Below are positions 1-5,610 of a DNA stretch of 5,610 nt, piece after piece (the stretch's first letter is position 1; each line of letters begins with the position of its first letter). The notes below the pieces were generated by a model, which worked only from the letters and a program-made list of their open reading frames with translations, searched no databases and was not told the origin of the DNA. The DNA lies in assembly GCA_018335615.1 (NCBI GenBank), contig JAGXRS010000067.1, forward strand, positions 1 through 5,610. Direction: 5' to 3'. The DNA comes from Hydrogenophaga sp. (GTDB taxonomy: Bacteria; Pseudomonadota; Gammaproteobacteria; Burkholderiales; Burkholderiaceae_C). A program made the position numbers and the translations under genes.

Positions 1-26
1 TGGGCGGGTACGCGGCGTTTCGACAG

Positions 27-133
27 GCTCAACGCGAACGGAGGGTGGCTCAACGCGAACGGAGGGTGGCTCAACGCGAACGGATGAGGGGTGCAATGCA
101 AACGGAGGATGGACTCAACGCAAACGGGCCGTG
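27..133. repeat. Degenerate 21-bp tandem array downstream of the GST gene
   Basis: The core GCTCAACGCGAACGG followed by AGGGTG occurs exactly at 27-47 and 48-68. A third copy starts at 69 and loses its pattern after about 84. Two decayed copies follow at about 92-111 and 112-133 (AATGCAAACGGAGGATG and CTCAACGCAAACGG). The sequence just before the first copy, TTCGACAGGCTCA at 19-31 running into CGAACGG, resembles a dispersed TTCGACA-GCTCA-CGAACGG intergenic element that I recall from many proteobacterial genomes. The array therefore looks like local amplification of the right part of such an element. The unit length is a multiple of three, but I see no supported coding use. Confidence 0.85.
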
Positions 134-135
134 GC

Positions 136-843
136 TCAGCGCCCCAGCCGGTAGGGTTCTTCAAAGTCTAGGAAGTCGTGCTCGGCCAGCGCGCCCTGCA
201 CCCAGGCCTGCACGCCGGGCAGGGCGCACACGCGGTCCACGTAGGCGGCCAGATCGGCCGCCAGGGGCAGGGCGAAGGTTTTCAGGCGCATGCACACCGG
301 GGCGAAGTAGGCGTCGGCGATGCTGAAGTTGCCGAAGAGCAGCGGGGCACTGCCGTCGGGCATGCGCTCGGGTTGCGCCGCCAGCAGTTCGCCCCACAGT
401 CCGCACAGGCGGGCCATGTCGGCGCGCACGGCGGGCTGGTCGCGCCAGATCAGGCGGCCCACCTCGGGCAGCGAGGCTTCGATGTTCATGGGGCAGTGGC
501 TGCGCAGGGCCGAAAAGCCGCTGTGCATTTCGGCGCAGACACTGCGGGCGCGGGCGCGCTGCTTCGCATCGGCCGGCCACAAGTGCTTTTCGGGAAAGCG
601 CTCGGCCAGGTACTCCGCAATCGCCAGCGTGTCCCACACGGCAAAGCCGTCGTCCACCAGCACCGGCACCTTGCCCACCGGGTTCACGCCGCGCAGGCGC
701 TTCTTGAAGGCGGAGCCGGTGTCGAACGAGTCGAAGCGCACCATCACCTCCTCGAAAGGGATGCCGGCTTGCGTCAGCAGCACCCAGGGGCGCATGGACC
801 ACGACGAATAATTCTTGTTGCCGATGTAGAGCTGCAAGGCCAT
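136..843 (-). CDS. Glutathione S-transferase family protein (235 aa)
   Basis: This is a cytosolic two-domain GST-like protein that probably conjugates or reduces small electrophiles with glutathione; the substrate is unknown. The thioredoxin-like N-terminal domain (about residues 3-85) carries NYSSWSMRPW (11-20), where S13/S14 are candidate glutathione-activating residues. It also has the cis-proline loop VPVLVDD (59-65, P60) and the WDTLAIAEYLAE segment (70-81) that closes the glutathione site, here with D71-T72 in place of the usual E/D-S. The all-helical C-terminal domain keeps the N-capping motif FSIADAYFAP (173-182; S174 and D177). Length is normal for the family. The start at 843 is chosen because AGGAGA lies five bases upstream and the glutathione-site strand begins directly after it; an upstream ATG at 924 would add 27 residues unlike GSTs. 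It lies 83 bp downstream of the CsoR-family gene on the same strand, so co-expression is possible. The stop codon overlaps the edge of the 21-bp repeat array. Confidence 0.93.
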   Translation of the reverse strand: MALQLYIGNKNYSSWSMRPWVLLTQAGIPFEEVMVRFDSFDTGSAFKKRLRGVNPVGKVPVLVDDGFAVWDTLAIAEYLAERFPEKHLWPADAKQRARARSVCAEMHSGFSALRSHCPMNIEASLPEVGRLIWRDQPAVRADMARLCGLWGELLAAQPERMPDGSAPLLFGNFSIADAYFAPVCMRLKTFALPLAADLAAYVDRVCALPGVQAWVQGALAEHDFLDFEEPYRLGR

Positions 844-885
844 GGGTTCTCCTGAAAAGTGGGTCCATGGTAGCGCCGCGCACCG

Positions 886-903
886 CGGGGCTTTGATGCC
901 CCG
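886..903. other. Perfect inverted repeat between the regulator and GST genes
   Basis: CGGGGC at 886-891 and GCCCCG at 898-903 form a perfect 6-bp stem with a six-base loop (TTTGAT on the + strand). It lies in the 83-bp gap after the stop codon of the CsoR-family gene and about 43 bp before the GST start. No T-run follows on either strand, so it is not a canonical intrinsic terminator. It could be an RNA hairpin that tunes readthrough or transcript ends, or a protein-binding site. Confidence 0.5.
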
Positions 904-926
904 ATGTCGGCGCGATGGATCCACCC

Positions 927-1256
927 TCAGGCGTATTTTTCGAGAATCTTGGTCGAGCGCTCGACCTCGCGCACCGTTTCCTCTTCGGACTGCGAGACCG
1001 ACACCGCCTCCATCACCGAGCAGGCCATCATGCGGTAGAACGCCTTGTCCATGGCCTTGCGGGCGGCCGACATCTGCTGCGCCACATCTTCGCAGGGGCG
1101 GCCGCTCTCCACCATGTCGATCAGGCCGCGCACCTGGCCCTCGATGCGCTTGAGGCGGTTGACCACGTCGCGCTGGTGCTCGGCGCGGTAGACGCCGGCG
1201 CCGGTGGGGGCCGCCGCCGGCGCGTCGGGCTTGGGTTTTGCAGTGCTCGCTGGCAT
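927..1256 (-). CDS. CsoR/FrmR/RcnR-family sensor repressor (109 aa), atypical ligand set
   Basis: This is a small all-helical DNA-binding repressor of the DUF156 family, which assembles as tetramers and releases DNA on binding metal (CsoR, RcnR), formaldehyde (FrmR) or persulfide (CstR). The family signature VVNRLKRIEGQVRGLIDMVE is at 31-50, followed by the conserved cysteine in RPCEDV (C55) and the amphipathic helix with SAARKAMDKA (63-72). Residues 1-25 are an Ala/Pro-rich tail; H27 lies where some members have an N-terminal ligand. Gapless alignment to the CsoR pattern (Cys, His at +25, Cys at +29) gives C55, S80 and A84, so the usual His and second Cys are absent, while an extra C79 sits at +24. 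A Cys-pair redox or persulfide sensor is conceivable, but the effector cannot be named. The start at 1256 has AAGGAA about six bases upstream. It lies between the NDUFA9-like gene and the GST gene, both on the same strand; autoregulation is typical of the family. Confidence 0.9.
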   Translation of the reverse strand: MPASTAKPKPDAPAAAPTGAGVYRAEHQRDVVNRLKRIEGQVRGLIDMVESGRPCEDVAQQMSAARKAMDKAFYRMMACSVMEAVSVSQSEEETVREVERSTKILEKYA

Positions 1257-1295
1257 GGGAATTCCTTGAATGGTCGAATGGGTCCAGAGTGTGCC

Positions 1296-1318
1296 AAAAA
1301 ACACCCGACGCGTTGGTG
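1296..1318 (-). terminator. Weak candidate intrinsic terminator after the NDUFA9-like gene
   Basis: Read on the minus strand, CACC (1318-1315) can pair with GGTG (1305-1302) across a nine-base loop, and six T residues follow directly (1301-1296). A flanking G-T pair may add one step. It is placed correctly, about 30 bp after the stop codon of the NDUFA9-like gene and before the regulator gene. The stem is short, so at most partial termination is likely. Confidence 0.35.
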
Positions 1319-1324
1319 CCAGGG

Positions 1325-1337
1325 GTGACGCGGTCAC
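1325..1337. promoter_or_regulatory. Perfect palindrome GTGAC-GCG-GTCAC upstream of the regulator gene
   Basis: Two perfect 5-bp arms are separated by three bases. The site lies in the 91-bp gap between the NDUFA9-like and CsoR-family genes, about 70 bp upstream of the regulator's ATG. It could be an operator, although the CsoR-family operators I know usually carry a G/C tract inside an AT-rich inverted repeat, which this lacks. No convincing -35/-10 pair is visible nearby. Confidence 0.3.
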
Positions 1338-1347
1338 GGGCTGCGGA

Positions 1348-2313
1348 TCAGCGCCGCCCGGCGCCCCGCCGCAACGCCAGCAGGCGGCTGCGCCCGCCCT
1401 GGTCGCCCAGGTAAGTGGTGGCCACCGGCTCCAGCGCCGCGGGACGGATGCCCAGCGCCTCCAGGCCCGGCAGCTGCCCGCTGGCCACGTTGTCGGTGCG
1501 CATGGCGTCCAGGTTGTCGCGGCTCATCAGGGGCTCGCCGGGCATCAGCTCCATCACACCCGCCTGCAGCCGGCCCAGCGCCATGGGCAGCGGCAGCACG
1601 GTGCGCTGGCGGCTGCCCAGGCGCCCGGCGATGCGCACCAGTTCGGCCAGCGTGAACACCTGCGGCCCGGTGCATTCGATGGTCTGGCCGATGCTGCTGC
1701 GCGAGAACCGCGGGTCGTCCAGGCAGGCCACCACGGCGCGGGCCACGTCGTTCACCCACACCGGCTGGAAGCGGGCGCCCGCGCCGGCCAGTGGCATCAC
1801 GGGCAGTTTGGCCTGCAGCTTCGCGAACAGGTTCAGGAAGCGGTCGCCGGCGCCGAAGATCACGCTGGGCCGCAGCACGGTGAGTTCCAGGCCGTGGCGC
1901 GCGCCGTCCTGCAGCACCGCCTCGCCGCGCGCCTTGCTGCGCTGGTAGCGCGAAGGGCCGTCGGCGCTGACGCCCAGCGCGCTCACATGCACCACCCGGC
2001 GCACGCCGGCCGCGGCACAGGCGCGCACCAGCTTCTGCGGCAGCTCGACATGGGTGCGTTCGAACGCGGCCTCGCTGCCATGCAGGATGGCAATGAGGTT
2101 GATCACCGCGTCGTGCCCGCGCAGCAGGGCGGTGAGCTGGGCCTCGTCGTGCACGTCGGCCTCTCGCACGAAGACGCGCGGCAGGTGCTGCACCAGGGCC
2201 GCGTTCGCCGCGCGGCGGGTCGGCACGGTGACGCGCCAGCCCAGGCGGTGCAGCTGTTCACAGACGTGGCGACCGACAAAGCCGGTGCCGCCCAGGACGA
2301 GGACGTGTTTCAT
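1348..2313 (-). CDS. NDUFA9-like atypical SDR, NAD(P)-binding (321 aa)
   Basis: This belongs to the extended or atypical short-chain dehydrogenase fold that databases often label 'complex I NDUFA9 subunit family' or 'NAD-dependent epimerase/dehydratase'. The Rossmann nucleotide loop GGTGFVG is at 8-14, after the first strand KHVLVL. The family's VINLIAILHG is at 70-79, VVHVSALG at 107-114 (S111), the YxxxK pair is Y123/K127 in YQRSKARGE, and LRPSVIFGAGDRF follows at 147-159. PVWVNDVARA at 184-193 is typical of this subfamily. The C-terminal third is variable and would form the substrate pocket. Bacterial members are not proven complex I subunits; a cytosolic role with a nucleotide or quinone-related ligand is plausible but unassigned. 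The start at 2313 puts the Rossmann strand at the N-terminus, although no good Shine-Dalgarno precedes it. An ATG at 2367, preceded by GAGG, would add 18 residues. It lies 212 bp downstream of the transglycosylase gene. Confidence 0.88.
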   Translation of the reverse strand: MKHVLVLGGTGFVGRHVCEQLHRLGWRVTVPTRRAANAALVQHLPRVFVREADVHDEAQLTALLRGHDAVINLIAILHGSEAAFERTHVELPQKLVRACAAAGVRRVVHVSALGVSADGPSRYQRSKARGEAVLQDGARHGLELTVLRPSVIFGAGDRFLNLFAKLQAKLPVMPLAGAGARFQPVWVNDVARAVVACLDDPRFSRSSIGQTIECTGPQVFTLAELVRIAGRLGSRQRTVLPLPMALGRLQAGVMELMPGEPLMSRDNLDAMRTDNVASGQLPGLEALGIRPAALEPVATTYLGDQGGRSRLLALRRGAGRR

Positions 2314-2446
2314 GTGGTGGAGTGGCGCAAAAGGTTGAACAAGAGGCAAGAGCGGAGCCACCCGCATGATGCCTCAGCCCCCGCAGGCCCCGGTGGCCGC
2401 TTGGGTTCAGAAAGCTGGCGAGGCCACCCAGCCCCGGCCTGACCCC

Positions 2447-2516
2447 GCTCAGCGATCAAGGCTCAGCGATCAAGGCTCAGCGATCAAAGCTCAGGAATCA
2501 AGGCTCAGCACATCGG
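2447..2516. repeat. 14-bp tandem array downstream of the transglycosylase gene
   Basis: The unit GCTCAGCGATCAAG is repeated head to tail at 2447-2460, 2461-2474 and 2475-2488 (last base A). A fourth copy with two changes lies at 2489-2502 and a half-conserved fifth at 2503-2516. On the coding strand of the flanking genes the unit reads CTTGATCGCTGAGC. The array starts about ten bases after the transglycosylase stop. The unit length is not a multiple of three, so it is not coding. The rest of the 212-bp gap, 2314-2446, shows no terminator or clear promoter. Confidence 0.95.
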
Positions 2517-2525
2517 CCCCAGCGT

Positions 2526-4493
2526 TCAGGGCAGTTCGCGGTTGATCGTGGTCGGGTTGCCGCGCGGCCCCACCGTGCCCAGCCGCGCGCGCAGGGACTG
2601 CGGCTGGCCGGTGAGGATGGCGGCGTAGTTGGTGGTGTTGGCCAGCACCAGCTTCACATAGTCGCGCGTTTCCTCGAACGGGATGTTCTCGGCCCAGATC
2701 TCGGCCGGCAGCACCGGCCCGTTGCGCCAGGCGCGCGGGCGGCTGGGGCCGGCGTTGTAGGCCGCAGCGGCCAGCGGCATGGAGCCTTCAAAGTCGTCCA
2801 GCGCGAGCTTCAGGTAGGCCGTGCCGATGGCGATGTTGGTGTCGCGCTCGTTGATGTGGTGCGGCTGGAACCCCGTCAGGCCGATCTTGCGGGCGGTCCA
2901 GCTGGCGGTGGCCGGCATCACCTGCATCAGGCCCGAGGCGCCCACATGCGAGCGCGCGTCGGTGATGAAGCGGCTTTCCTGGCGGATCAGGCCGTACACA
3001 TAGGCCGGGTCCAGCCCGATCTCGGTGGCACGCCGCACCACCGCGCCCTGGTGCGGCATGGGGAAGCGCTGCGCGTGGTCCTGCGCCTGCGGGGTGCGCA
3101 CGCTGGTGTTGATGCAGCGGTCCCACAGTTCGTTCTGGCAGGCCAGGCGCGCGGCGGCCAGCAGCTCGCGCTCGCCCAGGCCGCCGGGCGTGTGCAGGTT
3201 GGTGGTGTAGTTCCACTCGCGCACGCCTTCAGAGCGCAGGCCCAGCCGAATGGCAGCCAGCGCGCGCTGCAGGCCCGGGTTGCGCTCGGCGGCCTCCACT
3301 TCCTGTGCGGTGAGCGGTGGCGGGGCCGGCGGCACGGTGATGAGCCGGCCCAGGTCTTCCAGCGCCAGCTGCTCATAAAAACCGCGCGGCGAGGCAATGG
3401 ATTCCAGCAGTTCGCGCGCCTGGGCCTGCGCGGCGATGGCGTCGGGCTCCTTCAGCACCTGCAGCGAACGGGCGCGCCAGTACACCCACACCGGCTCGCG
3501 CTGCTGGTGTTCGGGCATGGCGGCAATGGCGTCGCGCACGGCTGTCCAGTTGCCTGCGCGCAGGCCGGCGCGGGTCTTCCAGGCCAGGTGGTCGGTGTGC
3601 ATGAAGCGGGGCTGCCCGTTGCCGAAGTGGCTCAGCGCGTCGGGCTGCAGCTTCTGTGCCGAGCGCTTGCCGATCACGCCCCAGAGCCAGCTGCGCTCTT
3701 CCTGTGTGAGCTGGGCGCGCCAGCGCGTGCGCTCCATTTCCTGCGCGGCGGCGGCCGGGTCCTTTTCGGCCAGCTTGATGATGGCCAGCGTCACCAGCTC
3801 CTTGGTGCGCGGGCGGATGGCGGTGATTTTTTCGTCCAGGTACTTGGCCGGGTCGGCCGCAATCGCGTTCACCGTGCCCACCCAGTCGGGGTCGAGCAGC
3901 GCCACGGCCTGGGCCGCGGCGCGCGGGCGGTTGGTCTCCATGGCCAGGCGGGCGCGCTGCCAGGCCGCCGAGGGCTTCAGGTGCCCGCTGTCCAGCAGGG
4001 CGCGGGCGGCGGTGGAGCAGCCGTCGTCGGCGTCGCGCTGGCCCAGCCACAGGCGCTGCACCTGCTCGGCCACCTGCTCGGGCGGGCTGCGTCGCTCCAC
4101 CGCGTCGAGCATCAGCCCGTAGCACTGCACCTGCCGGTCATCGTTCATGCGGAATTTCGGCAGCTCGGCCGAAAAGGTGGCCCAGTCGCGCTGGCGGCCC
4201 AGGTGCAGCAGCCAGTCGTTGCGCAGCCGGTCTTCCCAATAGGTGCCCGCCATGCGGTCGAGCGATCGGCGCACGTCGGACGGCGTGGCCGTCTCCAGCC
4301 GGGCACGGGCGTCCCAGTACTGGGCCAGTGGTTCGAGCGCATGCCCCCGCACGCGCGGCATCAGGGCGGTGAGCTGCGTGGTGTTGTTGCGCCGATAGGC
4401 GTCGCGCATCTCCAGCACGGCCGCGTCGGCGTTGTTCTGGGCCCAGGCCCCCTGAGCTGTCAGCACAGCCATAATGGTTACAAGGCGCCGCAT
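2526..4493 (-). CDS. Soluble lytic murein transglycosylase, Slt70 type (655 aa)
   Basis: This periplasmic muramidase-like lyase cleaves the MurNAc-GlcNAc bond of peptidoglycan to form 1,6-anhydromuropeptides and acts in wall turnover and recycling. A Sec signal peptide is seen at 1-18 (MRR, hydrophobic core, AWA before Q19). Residues of about 25-460 are helical and repetitive, matching the superhelical ring domain of Slt70. The catalytic SLT domain spans about 485-630: YGLIRQESRF holds the catalytic Glu (E506), followed by SGLMQVMPATA (520-530), NIAIGTAYL (553-561), AAAYNAGPSR (577-586), and ENIPFEETRDYV (602-613). Length matches E. coli Slt70 (about 645 aa with signal), and all key motifs are intact. 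The start at 4493 is preceded by GGGGAA at about five bases; a second ATG at 4472 would damage the signal peptide. It is divergent from the cyclo-ligase gene with 40 bp between start codons. A CATAAT box on this strand (4536-4531) is a plausible -10. Confidence 0.96.
   Translation of the reverse strand: MRRLVTIMAVLTAQGAWAQNNADAAVLEMRDAYRRNNTTQLTALMPRVRGHALEPLAQYWDARARLETATPSDVRRSLDRMAGTYWEDRLRNDWLLHLGRQRDWATFSAELPKFRMNDDRQVQCYGLMLDAVERRSPPEQVAEQVQRLWLGQRDADDGCSTAARALLDSGHLKPSAAWQRARLAMETNRPRAAAQAVALLDPDWVGTVNAIAADPAKYLDEKITAIRPRTKELVTLAIIKLAEKDPAAAAQEMERTRWRAQLTQEERSWLWGVIGKRSAQKLQPDALSHFGNGQPRFMHTDHLAWKTRAGLRAGNWTAVRDAIAAMPEHQQREPVWVYWRARSLQVLKEPDAIAAQAQARELLESIASPRGFYEQLALEDLGRLITVPPAPPPLTAQEVEAAERNPGLQRALAAIRLGLRSEGVREWNYTTNLHTPGGLGERELLAAARLACQNELWDRCINTSVRTPQAQDHAQRFPMPHQGAVVRRATEIGLDPAYVYGLIRQESRFITDARSHVGASGLMQVMPATASWTARKIGLTGFQPHHINERDTNIAIGTAYLKLALDDFEGSMPLAAAAYNAGPSRPRAWRNGPVLPAEIWAENIPFEETRDYVKLVLANTTNYAAILTGQPQSLRARLGTVGPRGNPTTINRELP
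4470..4475 (+). promoter_or_regulatory. Candidate -10 box (CATAAT) for the cyclo-ligase gene
   Basis: CATAAT matches the sigma-70 -10 consensus at five of six bases in an otherwise GC-rich stretch. It lies inside the transglycosylase signal-peptide codons. Transcription from it would start near 4482, giving a leader of about 50 bases before the ATG at 4534. No good -35 is seen at the right distance, so support is modest. The box overlaps an in-frame upstream ATG at 4474, which would argue against use of that ATG. Confidence 0.35.
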
Positions 4494-4533
4494 CCGTTTC
4501 CCCGTTTCACACTTGCCGTTTTACGTGCTGATT

Positions 4534-5187
<654 letters not shown>

Positions 5188-5192
5188 GGGCC

Positions 5193-5291
5193 GTTGCCCG
5201 GCGGTTGCCGGTGCATTGCCGCTACGTTGCCGATGTATGACCGGCGCATGACCGGCGCATGACCGGCGCGTTGCCGTGGTGGGGCCGGCGG
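5193..5291. repeat. 11-bp degenerate tandem array after the cyclo-ligase stop
   Basis: Units start every 11 bases at 5193, 5204, 5215, 5226, 5237, 5248, 5259, 5270 and probably 5281. The middle three (5237-5269) are identical ATGACCGGCGC. The outer ones are GTTGCCCGGCG, GTTGCCGGTGC, ATTGCCGCTAC, GTTGCCGATGT, GTTGCCGTGGT and a decayed GGGGCCGGCGG. The consensus is RTKRCCGGYGC. The period holds without a single indel for about 99 bases. The unit is not a multiple of three, and the array begins five bases after the stop codon. Confidence 0.85.
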
Positions 5292-5370
5292 GGCGAATGG
5301 GGGGTCCACGCCTCGGCCGCCCTGCCCAACATGCTCCTCAAGCGCAGCCCCCAACCTTCCCTCATGGCGG

Positions 5371-5398
5371 GGCCGTGTCACGCCCGTGACCCTTGGCC
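5371..5398. other. Imperfect inverted repeat upstream of the lipoprotein gene
   Basis: GTCACG (5377-5382) and CGTGAC (5385-5390) are perfect arms separated by CC. Outer GGCC arms at 5371-5374 and 5395-5398 extend the symmetry with mismatched bases between. As RNA this would be a 5-bp stem with a GCCC loop; as DNA it could be an operator. It lies about 110 bp before the lipoprotein start. There is no T-run, so it is not a canonical terminator. Confidence 0.4.
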
Positions 5399-5497
5399 GG
5401 GCCTTGCGCGCCAACCCTCATCCGTTCGGCATGACGGTTGCCGCCGCCCCCTCCGCGAGGCGGACACTGGCGTTCACCTCGTTGTTCCCCCACAACC

Positions 5498-5503
5498 AGG
5501 AGA
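5498..5503 (+). promoter_or_regulatory. Ribosome binding site AGGAGA of the lipoprotein gene
   Basis: AGGAGA lies seven bases before the ATG at 5511. This spacing selects that ATG over the in-frame ATG at 5520. Confidence 0.8.
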
Positions 5504-5510
5504 CACCGCC

Positions 5511-5610
5511 ATGACCACCATGAACTGGACCCCCGCAAAATCCTTCTCGGCGCTGTGCATCGGCGCCTTGCTCGCTGCCTGCGGCGGCAGTTCCGACGAC
5601 GACCCGCCGG
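5511..5610 (+). CDS. Lipoprotein, N-terminal fragment (cut by window end)
   Basis: Only 33 codons are present; the gene runs off the right edge. The product starts MTTMNWTPAKSF, has a hydrophobic stretch SALCIGALLAA (13-23), and then the lipobox LAAC (21-24), with C24 the predicted lipidated residue after signal peptidase II cleavage. The mature protein begins CGGSSDDDPP, a flexible Gly/Ser/Asp/Pro linker of a kind common in exported betaproteobacterial proteins. Glycine at +2 predicts Lol sorting to the outer membrane. A strong ribosome site precedes the ATG. The function cannot be told from the visible part: secreted hydrolases, binding proteins and many hypothetical lipoproteins in such bacteria share this kind of N-terminus. 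Confidence 0.88.
   Translation, partial: MTTMNWTPAKSFSALCIGALLAACGGSSDDDPP

Larger units (their letters stand above)
5188..5510. other. 323-bp non-coding region between cyclo-ligase and lipoprotein genes
   Basis: This stretch begins with the 11-bp periodic array (5193-5291), continues with a GC-rich segment in which I see no gene, and then holds the inverted repeat around 5371-5398. A small palindrome TCCGC-GAG-GCGGA lies at 5452-5464, about 47 bp before the lipoprotein ATG. The ribosome site of that gene is at 5498-5503. No intrinsic terminator with a T-run and no convincing sigma-70 promoter was found. Short open frames through it, on either strand, have no recognisable protein and no ribosome site. 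Confidence 0.7.

Noticed and set aside
27..133. Possible CRISPR array
   Set aside because: The copies are contiguous, with no unique spacers, and the units are too short; the same applies to the 14-bp and 11-bp arrays.
45..326. A + strand open frame encoding repeated AQRER-like residues across the 21-bp array
   Set aside because: The repeated peptide follows only from the unit being a multiple of three, the copies decay quickly, and the rest is antisense to the GST.
927..1337. Longer form of the CsoR-family protein starting at 1337
   Set aside because: The extra 27 residues come from the leader, have no family similarity, and AAGGAA sits correctly before the ATG at 1256.
2375..2400. Possible terminator in the GC-rich GGCC-rich segment before the NDUFA9-like gene
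   Set aside because: Only a short GGCC pairing is available and no T-run follows on either strand.
1270..2442. A 390-codon open frame on the + strand
   Set aside because: It is antisense to the NDUFA9-like gene, has low-complexity composition and no ribosome site; that gene explains the interval.
5188..5510. Possible 6S RNA next to the cyclo-ligase gene
   Set aside because: 6S RNA neighbours this gene in many gammaproteobacteria, so I looked for a long hairpin with a central bubble. The region shows an 11-bp array and small palindromes instead, with no long complementary ends.

Overview
The window is GC-rich DNA with dense, mostly one-strand gene packing. It looks chromosomal and reads like a betaproteobacterium of the order Burkholderiales, most likely Comamonadaceae (Hydrogenophaga/Acidovorax-like). 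That assignment is inferred from protein flavour, gene content and base composition; no rRNA or other phylogenetic marker is present. No phage, plasmid, insertion sequence, CRISPR, tRNA or rRNA is visible.

Layout. Four genes run leftward from the middle of the window: a soluble lytic transglycosylase of the Slt70 type (4493-2526), an atypical short-chain dehydrogenase of the NDUFA9-like family (2313-1348), a small CsoR/FrmR/RcnR-family sensor-repressor (1256-927) and a glutathione S-transferase family protein (843-136). 5-formyltetrahydrofolate cyclo-ligase (4534-5187) is divergent from the transglycosylase across a gap of only 40 bp. After a 323-bp non-coding stretch, a lipoprotein gene begins at 5511 and is cut by the window edge.

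Function. These are mainly housekeeping or stress genes: murein turnover (slt), folate salvage (cyclo-ligase), a quinone/complex I-associated or general NAD(P)-binding protein, and a sensor plus GST pair that may answer thiol, metal or electrophile stress. Gaps of 83-212 bp between the leftward genes allow either one loose transcription unit or separate promoters. No new multi-gene system is evident.

The most unusual content is non-coding. Three short tandem arrays with different units (21 bp, 14 bp and 11 bp) each begin within about ten bases of a stop codon: those of the GST, the transglycosylase and the cyclo-ligase. The 21- and 14-bp units share a GCTCARCG core, and the 14-bp unit shares an 11-base word with the last codons of the cyclo-ligase gene. 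The second point of interest is the CsoR-family regulator. Its first sensing cysteine is kept, but the usual His and second Cys positions are Ser and Ala, and an extra Cys sits one residue before the His position.
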